DNA of 64,000 nucleotides, from positions 1 through 64,000 of the forward strand of contig JAAYBV010000056.1 of assembly GCA_012744475.1 (NCBI GenBank). Reading direction: 5' to 3'. The notes beneath the pieces are model-generated. The model saw only the letters and a list, made by a program, of their open reading frames with translations, was not told the DNA's origin and made no database searches. This DNA comes from Phycisphaerae bacterium (lineage in GTDB: Bacteria > Planctomycetota > Phycisphaerae > Sedimentisphaerales > Anaerobacaceae). Positions 44,192 to 52,198 of this stretch are shown here, piece by piece (positions within the stretch are counted from its first letter, which is position 1; each line of letters starts with the position of its first letter). Both the position numbers and the translations under genes were made by a program.

Positions 44192-47005
44192 CTACCGCCT
44201 GGCAACCACGGCGAGGCTGGATCGGAACTCGTACGCTCCGGCCGCCAGCTCGATTGCGGCGCAGCCGTTGTCGGTGCGCAGGTGTTTGAGGCCCTTGGTC
44301 TTCGCCAGCTCGCTGCCGCCTTCGGTGATCGTTTTGTCGTCGGCGGTCGGCAGGTACAGCGTCGCCGTCGTGTTGGGCGGAACGGTGACATTCAGCGTCA
44401 GCACCCGGTCGTCATCGATCCGCCAGCGACTCTCGATGCGGCCGTAGAGACTGTCGTGATGCGCTTTGACCCATTTCATCGATGGATCGTCGATGAGGCC
44501 CGGTTTGAGGACGAAACGCTGGAAGCCCGGACGATCCGTATCGGTCTTGATGCCCGCCAGACCTTCGATGAACCACGTCCCGACGTACAGGTACGAACTG
44601 TGGCACAGCGAGTTGTCCATCCTCCATGATTCGGTGATCGCGGTGGCGCCGTTGCGGCGCATCAGGCCCCAACTCGGGTACGTGTCCTTGTTGACCATCG
44701 GGAAGATCAGGTCCTGGCGGTCGGCGTCGAGCAGCGTCTTGAACAGGAACGCCCCGCCGGTGATGCCCGCGTGGATGTGCCCCTTGCGCACGACCAGAAT
44801 CTCCTTCTCAAGCCGGTCCCAGATCGCTTGTCGCAGCTCTTTCGGAGGCAGGTCCACCAGCAGCGCGATCGCCAGATAGCCCTGGAAGCCGTTGACGTAG
44901 CTGTTCAGTTCGGGCTTGAAGAACTTCGCGTGCACCGCGCGGCGCACCTGGTCGGCCCGCGCGCGGTACTTCGCGCCGGCGTCCTTCTCGCCGATCACGT
45001 CGGCGATCTTGGCAGCCGTCTGCAAATTGAATATCCAGTAGCAGTTGTTGAAGAACAGCGTCTCGATCGTGTCGCCGTTGACGCCCTCGGCGCCGGGCCA
45101 GAGCCAGTCGCCCAGGAAGTCCCACTCGCCGCCCCATCGCACCAGCATGTCGTCCTTGGCCTTGGTCTCGAGGAAGGCCAACCAACGCTGGATCGTCGGG
45201 AAATTCACCTGGCAGATGCGCGTGTCGCCATAGCGCTCGTAGATCTCCCAGGGCAATGTCACGCAGTAACCGCTCCAGCCGGGCCCGCCCCCGCCCCAGT
45301 AGGTCGGCGCGGTGTAGGGCAGGTTGCCGCTCTCGACAGTGTCCTTCGTCGCGGCCTTGTCCCCGCCGGTGCCCCAGGCGCTCTCGCCGCCCTGCACGTC
45401 GCGCCAGTCCTGGGCCCATTTCGTGTAGAAGGCGCCGAGGCTGAAGTGGTTCAGCCCGCACTCGGTCGTCGCGTGGGCGTCGCCGCCGTAGCCCATTCGC
45501 TCGCGATGGGCACAGTCGACAACGTAGCCGCCCAGGCTCAGGTCCTCGAACGTCAGCAGCGTCGCATCGTGCACCCAGTTCAGCAGCTCGTTCGAGCACT
45601 CGAAACTCGACGCCTGCGCATAGTCGGTGCGCACGAGATGCGCGCGAATATCATCAAGCTTGGGCTTGTACTTGAGCCCCTCGATCGTCACCCACTGGCC
45701 CGTGAAGTAATTGAACCGATTTCGGAACGTGCCTTTGCCCGAAGGGCCGATGACGTACTTGCTGTGCAGTCGGTGCGTCATGTCGGCCTTGGACTGCTCG
45801 GAGAACTTCATCTCGACGGTGTCGCCGGGCTCGCCCCGCAGGTCCATCTCGAACAGGCCGGTCATGTTCACGCCCAGGTCCACGCGGTAGACGCCGGGTT
45901 TGGGCTCGGCGATCGCGACGGGCTGGACCTCGCGGATGCGCCGATTGGGCTCGACCATCTCGGCCGACAGCCTCAGCGAGGGCGAGTAAACCACCGCCGG
46001 CTTCCAGTCTGAATCGTCGAAGCCCGCCTCGCACCAGTCGGCCACTTCCTGGCGGGCATCGTACCGTTCGCCGCCAAAGTGCATGAAGTCCCAGATGCCC
46101 AGCAGCGTGTTCGGGCTGGCGTGCGTCCGCCAGGTGGCGTCGGTGACAATTCGCATCGTGTTGCCGCCGGGCAGCTCGATGTCGGCCTGCGCCAGGACAA
46201 TCGGGGTCTGCGGCTTGTCGGGCGTCTTGTACTGCGGGAAGATCGACCACGAAACGCCCAGCCACAGCCCGATCACGTTCTGGCCTTCTTTGAGGTAGTC
46301 GGCGATCTCGTACGTGACATAGCGGGCCCGCTTGCGGTAATTCACCGCGCTTGGCGCCAGCACGGTGTCATCAACCTTCTTGCCGTTGACGTACAGCTCA
46401 TGGTAGCCGACCGAAGCGACGTAGACCGTCGCCCGCTCGGGCCTGGCGCTCAGCGCAAAGCTCTTGCGCAGCCACGGATCGGGCACGTCGTTGTCGGGCG
46501 GCGGCCAACCCTGTTTGCGCTCGAAGGTCTTGTCGGCGCCGATCCACTGCGCGTGCCAGTCGTTCTGCGTCAGCAACCCCATCGTCCAGCGGGCCGGCTC
46601 GCTCCAGGGCGAGACGATGTCGCTTTCGTCCCGGACCTGCACCTTCCAGAAACATGCCATGCCCGAGGTCAGAGGCTTTCCATCGTATGCGATGTGCGCC
46701 GACTGATCCGAGGCGACCATGCCGCTGTCCCACAGATCGCCTCTGCCCTGGCCGAGGAGGTCCTCTGTCGAGGCCACCAGGACGCGATAGCCGCTCTGCC
46801 GCTGGCCGCGTGCGCTCGCATCCGTCGCAGCCAGTTGCCAGCTCAATCGCGGCTGTGTCACGTCGATGCCCAATGGGTCGTGCAGATACTCGCACCGCAG
46901 CGCCGCTGGCGTCACGGAGCACGCACGCTGGCCCGCAAGAACGCCGGCGTGCGGCAGCAGAACGATGAGAACGAGGAAGAAAGGCAAGCGTGTCGATGTC
47001 TTCAT
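44192..47005 (-). CDS. secreted GH78 alpha-L-rhamnosidase
   Basis: Cleaves terminal alpha-L-rhamnose, as in rhamnogalacturonan or ulvan-like glycans. The 937-residue chain begins with a signal peptide (1-25, ending GVLA). It follows the family order: an N-terminal fibronectin-like domain (PRLSWQL), beta-sandwich domains to about 460, then the (alpha/alpha)6 barrel. Characteristic motifs are DCAHRERMGYGGDA and WGLMRRNGATAITESW. The acidic residues in those motifs include the presumed general acid and base. A C-terminal beta domain ends the chain. AGGAGG precedes ATG 47005. It is the first gene of a run GH78-GH29-ThuA. Confidence 0.92.
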   Translation of the reverse strand: MKTSTRLPFFLVLIVLLPHAGVLAGQRACSVTPAALRCEYLHDPLGIDVTQPRLSWQLAATDASARGQRQSGYRVLVASTEDLLGQGRGDLWDSGMVASDQSAHIAYDGKPLTSGMACFWKVQVRDESDIVSPWSEPARWTMGLLTQNDWHAQWIGADKTFERKQGWPPPDNDVPDPWLRKSFALSARPERATVYVASVGYHELYVNGKKVDDTVLAPSAVNYRKRARYVTYEIADYLKEGQNVIGLWLGVSWSIFPQYKTPDKPQTPIVLAQADIELPGGNTMRIVTDATWRTHASPNTLLGIWDFMHFGGERYDARQEVADWCEAGFDDSDWKPAVVYSPSLRLSAEMVEPNRRIREVQPVAIAEPKPGVYRVDLGVNMTGLFEMDLRGEPGDTVEMKFSEQSKADMTHRLHSKYVIGPSGKGTFRNRFNYFTGQWVTIEGLKYKPKLDDIRAHLVRTDYAQASSFECSNELLNWVHDATLLTFEDLSLGGYVVDCAHRERMGYGGDAHATTECGLNHFSLGAFYTKWAQDWRDVQGGESAWGTGGDKAATKDTVESGNLPYTAPTYWGGGGPGWSGYCVTLPWEIYERYGDTRICQVNFPTIQRWLAFLETKAKDDMLVRWGGEWDFLGDWLWPGAEGVNGDTIETLFFNNCYWIFNLQTAAKIADVIGEKDAGAKYRARADQVRRAVHAKFFKPELNSYVNGFQGYLAIALLVDLPPKELRQAIWDRLEKEILVVRKGHIHAGITGGAFLFKTLLDADRQDLIFPMVNKDTYPSWGLMRRNGATAITESWRMDNSLCHSSYLYVGTWFIEGLAGIKTDTDRPGFQRFVLKPGLIDDPSMKWVKAHHDSLYGRIESRWRIDDDRVLTLNVTVPPNTTATLYLPTADDKTITEGGSELAKTKGLKHLRTDNGCAAIELAAGAYEFRSSLAVVARR

Positions 47006-47142
47006 GTCGGCCTCCTGAGCGATCCCGGTTCGGCGAATCCACAGCGGACGGATGCCATCCGTATGCACCGCCCGCGCGCCGATTATACGGCGGCCGACCG
47101 TATCACACTACGGAAAACTGCCGGGCGCACAGCCGGCAGAAG

Positions 47143-47307
47143 TCACTGCCGGCCGGCACGCGTATCGCCGGGCTCCGCTCCGTCATTGCCTTCGATATGG
47201 CGCTCCACATGCCAGACCGCCTTCACCAGGGCGACCGCCACCCACACGCCGCTGAGAATGACCAGCCCGGCCGCCACGATCACCAGCATCAGCAGAGCGA
47301 CCATCAT
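47143..47307 (-). CDS. small membrane protein coupled to the symporter
   Basis: A 54-residue protein with one transmembrane helix (VALLMLVIVAAGLVILSGV) and a polar C-terminal tail (HVERHIEGNDGAEPGD). Its ATG (47307) overlaps the symporter stop as ATGA, and a second ATG follows at once. Small single-span companions of SSS-family transporters are known; this one has the right size, position and topology. I therefore infer an accessory subunit. No ribosome-binding site other than the coupled stop-start is visible. Confidence 0.65.
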   Translation of the reverse strand: MMVALLMLVIVAAGLVILSGVWVAVALVKAVWHVERHIEGNDGAEPGDTRAGRQ

Positions 47308-48695
47308 CGGTTGGGCCTCCGCAGAAGACCATGGGCGAAGTGACCCACGGCATAGGCCGCCAGCGAACAGACCAACGCCGGGAGGATCGATCCGACCTCG
47401 GTCTTGACGAAGGTCTCCAGTTGAAGCAGGATGGCCACCGCCGTGCCCACCGTCATGGACAGAATCCCCGCCAGAGGACGCGGGTGGCGAATCCACAAAC
47501 CGAGGAACAGTGCCGGCAGGATCGCGGGCGCCCAGATGTTGTAGCAGACCAGCAACCCCTTGATCACGCTGGGAACGAACAGGGCCATCCCCGCCGCAAT
47601 CGTAGCGATCATCACGGTCGAGTACCGTCCCGCGAGCAACGCCGCACTGTCCTGGCGGACGGTGAACCGCCGAAGGATGTCCTGTGTGAACACCACCGCT
47701 CCGGCGTTCAGCAGGGAATCGAGGCTGGACAGAACGATGGACACCAGCGAGACCAGCAGCAAAGCGTACGCCGCATCAGGCATCGTCGCCTTGACCAGGG
47801 TCAACAGCACGTAGTCCTCGCCTGTATCGGCAGGGACCACCGTTTGCGCGACGACGCCGAGGGAGATCATCACCGCGAACCACAGCGCGCTGAAGACGCC
47901 TGCGAGAATGAATCCGTTGCGAGAGACCACCGTGGTCCTGGACGCCAGCGCGAGGTTCGCGTACGGCGGGATCAGCGTCTCCCCCAGGAGAAAAGCGGTG
48001 ACGAAGCCGACGATCTCCAGCGGCGGCGTCGCCTGCAATCCATGCGCGGTCGCGTCCATCGCCTGCTGCCAGAACGCCGTGGCGCCGCCCTGAAAATGGA
48101 ACAGCAATTCGTAGAGCAGCACGCCCGGAAGCAGCAGCGCGAACAGCGCGAAGTGATATGCGTCGGTGATCACGCTCGCCCGCAGGCCCCCGAAGGCGGT
48201 GTACGAGGCCGTCACGATGGCCACGACCGCCACGGAGAACCGCGGCGGCAGACCGAAAACATCGTTCAGGACCACGGCCCCGGCGCTGATCATCACCGCC
48301 GAGAACAGCGTGCACAGAAGCACGGAGATGAGCCCGGCGAGAATCTGACATCGCGGTCCGTATTTCTGTCCGATCGCGTCCCCCAGGGTGTAGCAGTCCT
48401 TCAGTTCCCGCAGTTTCGGGGCGATCAGCAGACCGACCAGAACGTTCTGGAGAGAGTACGCCAGTCCGATCAACAGAAAGAAGAAGCCGCTGCGATATCC
48501 CCGGCCGACAAACCCGATGGAGAACGCCGGACCCACGTACGTCGCGCACAGGCTGCCGAAGATCAGGGCCAGGGGAAGCGTACGCCGGGCGATGGAGAAC
48601 TCCGCATACTCCCGTGCGGTCCGGGCGCGCGCGGCCACGACAATCAGCCCGACCACGTAGCCCGCCACCAGCGCCACCGAGACCACCGTATGCAC
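47304..48695 (-). CDS. sodium:solute symporter (SSS family)
   Basis: A 463-residue, 12-13-helix Na+-coupled transporter of the SSS family. The N-terminal helix (VVSVALVAGYVVGLIVVAA) is followed by R-T-A-R-E-Y-A-E-F-S-I-A-R-R, ATYVGPAFSIGFVGRGY, and SIVLSSLDSLLNAGAVVFTQD, the last near the Na+-binding SSLDS signature. The substrate is not deducible; its position beside rhamnosidase and fucosidase genes suggests sugar or sugar-acid uptake. The GTG start at 48695 has AGGGAAC upstream. It is followed by an ATGA-coupled small membrane protein. Confidence 0.85.
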   Translation of the reverse strand: MHTVVSVALVAGYVVGLIVVAARARTAREYAEFSIARRTLPLALIFGSLCATYVGPAFSIGFVGRGYRSGFFFLLIGLAYSLQNVLVGLLIAPKLRELKDCYTLGDAIGQKYGPRCQILAGLISVLLCTLFSAVMISAGAVVLNDVFGLPPRFSVAVVAIVTASYTAFGGLRASVITDAYHFALFALLLPGVLLYELLFHFQGGATAFWQQAMDATAHGLQATPPLEIVGFVTAFLLGETLIPPYANLALASRTTVVSRNGFILAGVFSALWFAVMISLGVVAQTVVPADTGEDYVLLTLVKATMPDAAYALLLVSLVSIVLSSLDSLLNAGAVVFTQDILRRFTVRQDSAALLAGRYSTVMIATIAAGMALFVPSVIKGLLVCYNIWAPAILPALFLGLWIRHPRPLAGILSMTVGTAVAILLQLETFVKTEVGSILPALVCSLAAYAVGHFAHGLLRRPNR

Positions 48696-48770
48696 CGTTT
48701 CGTTCCCTACCGTACTGTGCCACCTCCCGCCCGGCGTGAGGGAGCGGGTCTGTCCACGCAGGTTCAGCCT

Positions 48771-49850
48771 CTATTCACGCCCATCCTGAAACGCTTCCTC
48801 CTCCAGCTCGCTAATCACGGCATCCAGCTCGGACTCCGTGCGAATCCACCCGACCTCCGGATCGACCAGAAAGGATTGATACCACTGAATCAGGTTCTTG
48901 GCGAAGTCGGCGTCCTTGCAGTAGATGCCGAACGAGATCTCCCCGGCGTGCGAACCCGCTTTGTGCGGGATCTGCGGAAAGGCCAGCAGCACCGCGTCAC
49001 GGCTCAGCAGAAACTCGATGTCGGAGACCTTGCTGCTGTAGATGCGCAGCCGGCCCGATTCGATGGCGTCGGGATACTTGCGAAACAGATGCCGGGCGGC
49101 GTTGGAGAACCCGGGAACGCTGAGGTTCATCGCGCGATGCACCCGGACATCGGGATACTCTTCGATGATCGTGTAGAGCTGGCTGAGATAGTCGTCCATG
49201 GGCTGCCGCTCGCCCTCGAACAGCATGCAGGTCCACAGCTCGCCCTGCCCGGTCGCGTCCAACTGGTCCTCGCACATCCTCTTGGCGGCGTTGTAGGTCT
49301 CGCGCCGACTGCCGAGCACCTTGAGCTGCCGCTGCATGAGCACCTCCGCCCACACCGGCATGTCCTTGGGCAGCGCATCGGGCGGACAAACGCCCAGACG
49401 CGTCATCAGGCGGAGGAACTGCTTGTGATCCGAGCCGTAGAACCGCCGGCCCACCACGCTGCCGACGTTGCCGTTGCATTCCATCCCGTACCGCTTGTGG
49501 TAGCCGAACGACAGGCGGTGCACCGTGTACCCCCGCTCCGTCAGCTTCTTCTCGAGATCCGCGATCAGGGCGACCGCCTGTTTCTCCGGCGCCTTGTCCA
49601 CCGACAGGTGGACGTTGGGGCACAGCACGATGGGCCGTTCGCCCAGCATGCCCACCAGGGCGCCGAACTCCTCGGCGGCCTGCTCCACCTCCTCCCGGCC
49701 GTCGTACCGCTCGATGCAGACAAACATCACCAGCACGTTCTCGAACTCCGCCCGCGGCTGCGGAGGCGAGATCGTCGCCGGATCGATGCGGTTGCTGGGC
49801 CGTTTGTCCTCGAAATAGCATGAGGAACACTGATAGCTGTCGATGATCAT
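48771..49850 (-). CDS. freestanding archaeal-type ThrRS editing domain fused to a second domain
   Basis: A 359-residue cytoplasmic protein with no aminoacylation domain. Residues 35-140 match the archaeal threonyl-tRNA synthetase editing domain (DTD-like fold). They contain ENVLVMFVCIERYD, CPNVHLS with the conserved His, ERGYTVHRLSFGYHKRYGMEC with the conserved Lys (shown here in parts), and a Gly-rich end. Archaeal enzymes start HSD, but here the N-terminus has CSSCYFE. Residues 170-359 form another alpha/beta domain (LWTCMLFEGERQPMDDYL, AVLLAFPQIPHKAGSHAGEI) that loosely resembles the PLD-like sensor tails of transcription regulators. The gene follows a sigma factor and a 107-residue protein with 29- and 26-bp gaps. 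Role unknown; sensing or clearing mischarged tRNA is a hypothesis. Confidence 0.72.
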   Translation of the reverse strand: MIIDSYQCSSCYFEDKRPSNRIDPATISPPQPRAEFENVLVMFVCIERYDGREEVEQAAEEFGALVGMLGERPIVLCPNVHLSVDKAPEKQAVALIADLEKKLTERGYTVHRLSFGYHKRYGMECNGNVGSVVGRRFYGSDHKQFLRLMTRLGVCPPDALPKDMPVWAEVLMQRQLKVLGSRRETYNAAKRMCEDQLDATGQGELWTCMLFEGERQPMDDYLSQLYTIIEEYPDVRVHRAMNLSVPGFSNAARHLFRKYPDAIESGRLRIYSSKVSDIEFLLSRDAVLLAFPQIPHKAGSHAGEISFGIYCKDADFAKNLIQWYQSFLVDPEVGWIRTESELDAVISELEEEAFQDGRE

Positions 49851-49879
49851 AGCGTTACTTTGATCCCCTGGCGACTCGG

Positions 49880-50203
49880 CTACAGGTTCGCATGGTTGCG
49901 GCTGCGCGCCGGGCTGCTGCTGGGACTCCGCGTTGACGCGCCGGCCTTCTTCTGCCGCGAGACAATGGCCGCGTCAACGCGCGAGATAAAAAGCCCCACG
50001 TCCGGCGTCATCACCTTGTCCCCGAAGCCGGCGCTGTTCATCAGACGCACCATCTCCGTCGCCTCCCAGAAATCGTCCGACTCCCGGATGGCCTTCGCCT
50101 CCTCGCGCGTCAGCGACTTCAGAAACCCGGGTAGACACCCGTCCCGCAGCGCCATCCCATAGTCGGCCAGCAATTCCTGGATCTCTCGATTCACATTTGC
50201 CAT
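49880..50203 (-). CDS. 107-residue unknown protein in the sigma/editing-domain operon
   Basis: No family is recognised. The N-terminal two thirds are predicted helical and charged (NREIQELLADYGMALRDG, then LTREEAKAIRESDDFWEATEM). The last 25 residues are Ser/Arg/Pro-rich and probably disordered. ATG 50203 is chosen because the longer in-frame reading has non-coding character and overlaps the sigma gene. The gene lies 26 bp after the sigma factor and 29 bp before the editing-domain gene. A partner or anti-sigma function is possible from position alone; no transmembrane helix or zinc motif is present. Confidence 0.6.
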   Translation of the reverse strand: MANVNREIQELLADYGMALRDGCLPGFLKSLTREEAKAIRESDDFWEATEMVRLMNSAGFGDKVMTPDVGLFISRVDAAIVSRQKKAGASTRSPSSSPARSRNHANL

Positions 50204-50229
50204 CGGTTGTCCACTTTCCACAGAAGACC

Positions 50230-50805
50230 TCAGTCCTCTTCGTCGGAATACTCTTTCATCATGCGCCGCAATTTCAAGATCGTCCGGAACTCCAGCATCT
50301 TGACGGCCCCCACCGTCGTCTTGAGCTGGATGGCGATCGCCCGGTTCGACATCCCCTGCATCCACATCTCGATGGCCTTGCGCTCGCGGGCCTTCAGCTT
50401 GCCCAGCATGCGATGCAACAGTTGCCGCAGCTCGGCCTGCTCGGTAATCTCATGCAGGCCCATCTCCGGCGCCACCAGGTTATCCAGGTCCGCCTGGGAT
50501 AACGCCAGGTTCCGATTCATCCGCCGATACACCTCGCGGAGCCGCTTGCGCATGTAGTACAGATACACGGTGCGCAGCAGATGCGCGTCGTTGGCGATGT
50601 CACGCAAGTGATCCGGGTTTTCCCAAATGTCGGCATACACATCCTCGAGCACATCCTCACATTCCACCTCGTTGCCGAGGTAGCGATACAAATGGCGGAT
50701 GAAGATGTTGAACGTCGCCCGAACAAACGGTTCCATCGCCCGGCGACGCGACTCGGCATCAGGGCTCGTCAATCCCTTCAGAGCATTACGCAGCCGCTTA
50801 TCCAT
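50230..50805 (-). CDS. ECF-like sigma factor
   Basis: A 191-residue sigma70-family protein. Region 2 is around residues 15-85 (FVRATFNIFIRHLYRYLGNE, then DVLEDVYADIWENPD). Region 4 is around 125-185 with helix-turn-helix LKARERKAIEMWMQGMSNRA, followed by LKTTVGAVKMLEFRT. Regions 1 and 3 are missing, as in ECF factors, but the sequence is divergent. The ATG at 50805 has a weak upstream site. It heads a three-gene run with the 107-residue protein and the editing-domain protein, which suggests that these are its regulators or targets. No anti-sigma with a membrane helix follows. Confidence 0.8.
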   Translation of the reverse strand: MDKRLRNALKGLTSPDAESRRRAMEPFVRATFNIFIRHLYRYLGNEVECEDVLEDVYADIWENPDHLRDIANDAHLLRTVYLYYMRKRLREVYRRMNRNLALSQADLDNLVAPEMGLHEITEQAELRQLLHRMLGKLKARERKAIEMWMQGMSNRAIAIQLKTTVGAVKMLEFRTILKLRRMMKEYSDEED

Positions 50806-50871
50806 ATCCGGTTGTGTCGTTCTCCACTTCGCGATTCTGGCGGTCCCGGCGTCTCCGACGAGGCCCGGGGC

Positions 50872-50890
50872 GCGGGGCACTGTACCCCGC
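50872..50890 (-). terminator. GC-rich hairpin between propeller gene and sigma gene
   Basis: GCGGGG and CCCCGC (6 bp) with a 7-nt loop, lying 34 bp past the stop of the propeller gene and 67 bp before the sigma start. There is no T-run, so it could equally be an operator for the sigma gene. Confidence 0.3.
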
Positions 50891-50923
50891 AAACCCGTAT
50901 TGTATCGTGGATATCTGAGAAAC

Positions 50924-52198
50924 TCAACCGGCAAACGGCCGCGTTGCCCCCCTGTTTCGGTTCCCTGGGTACGACCGCATCGGGCGGTCCATCGTCTTGT
51001 CCAAACGACCGCCGGAATCCTTCGGCGCCGCCTCGGCGGGCACCGGACCGGAGATCGGCACTTCACTGAAATGGGACTGAAGCCATGTCCCGGCCAGGAT
51101 CGCCACGTCGGCGAAATCCACCCTGCAGTCTCCGTTCACGTCCCCGGCCGGCGGCGATGCGCAACCGGCCACATCCGGACCGTCCAGCAGGGCCGCATAG
51201 ATGTTCCACGGCCCCCGACGGTTGTCCTGCCAGAGGACCGTGCTGCCGCTGATGACCGGATGGATCTGGTCGCCGGGATCGTCCGTGATTCGGAACGTCC
51301 GCCGAGTGACCAGGTTGTGGCCGTAGATGTCCCATTGCCCGTTGCGGTTGTCCTGCCACACGACCAGGTGTCCTTCGACGTCCGGATGACGCTGGTCGCC
51401 TTCGACGGAGGCGATCACAAGCTCGGTCACCTGATTCTGGTCGGAAAGGCGGGCGCCGAAGATGTCCCAGTCCCCGTAGAAGTCGTCCTCCCAGACGACC
51501 GTGTCGGCGTGAACGACCGCATTCTGCTGGTCGCCTTCGAGCAGGACCACCGCAAATTCCGCCGGTCGATCACGCATCAGGATGTCCGCCGCCACGATGT
51601 CGTTGTCGCCGAAATAGCTGTCTTCCCACACCACCGTGGTACGCCAGATGGATGGCCTCTGCTGGTCGCCCTCGAAGGCGGCGACGACGAATTCGCTCGG
51701 CCGCTCCGGGTCGGTCACGTCGGCGCCGAAGATGTTGTAGTCGCCGCCGCTGGTGTCCTGCCAGACGACCGTGTTGCCGTAGATGGCGGGCCTCTGCTCG
51801 TCGTTGGCGGGGATGTCGGAGACGATGTAGCCGATCGGCTCGTCGAAGCGGCTCAAGTCCGCCATGTGGATGTCCCAGTCGGACGAGTCGCCCCAGACGA
51901 TCAGGTCCTGCCAGACGACCCGGTGTCCGTAGACGGCCGGGTGCATCTGATCGTTCGCGTCGCCAATCACAGTGACCAGCGGGTTCTCGATGTCGTTGAA
52001 ATCGACAACGTAGACGTCATAATCGCCAAACTGCGAGACGAACTCGTGCCATACCGCCACCGTGCCGTGCAGATCGGGATGCTGCTGATCGTCCGGCCCC
52101 GGGAGGATGGGCCATTCAGCCCACGGTCCGGCCTGGACCGCCGATCCGGCAGTCAGCAACAGAAACAAAAGTGTTCTACCTCGGCGACGGAACATCAT
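50924..52198 (-). CDS. secreted TolB-like beta-propeller protein with dockerin-like repeat
   Basis: A 424-residue exported protein. A short basic N-terminus and hydrophobic helix (RTLLFLLLTAGSAVQA) form a signal peptide. About seven repeats of some 45 residues follow the pattern EGDQQRPxIxxxxVVWxD then a GDxDI-type turn, matching TolB/WD40-like propeller blades. A dockerin-like calcium loop GDVNGDCRVDFADVAIL follows at about 353. The tail is Pro/Arg-rich. ATG 52198 or 52195 overlaps the end of the upstream gene by about 20 bp, with AAGGA nearby. A cell-surface or cellulosome-like scaffold attachment is possible, but no cohesin gene is in the window. Confidence 0.82.
   Translation of the reverse strand: MMFRRRGRTLLFLLLTAGSAVQAGPWAEWPILPGPDDQQHPDLHGTVAVWHEFVSQFGDYDVYVVDFNDIENPLVTVIGDANDQMHPAVYGHRVVWQDLIVWGDSSDWDIHMADLSRFDEPIGYIVSDIPANDEQRPAIYGNTVVWQDTSGGDYNIFGADVTDPERPSEFVVAAFEGDQQRPSIWRTTVVWEDSYFGDNDIVAADILMRDRPAEFAVVLLEGDQQNAVVHADTVVWEDDFYGDWDIFGARLSDQNQVTELVIASVEGDQRHPDVEGHLVVWQDNRNGQWDIYGHNLVTRRTFRITDDPGDQIHPVISGSTVLWQDNRRGPWNIYAALLDGPDVAGCASPPAGDVNGDCRVDFADVAILAGTWLQSHFSEVPISGPVPAEAAPKDSGGRLDKTMDRPMRSYPGNRNRGATRPFAG

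Noticed and set aside
47331-49823. 830-codon open frame antisense to the symporter and editing-domain genes
   Set aside because: His/Arg/Gln-rich, no domain, spans two well-supported genes.
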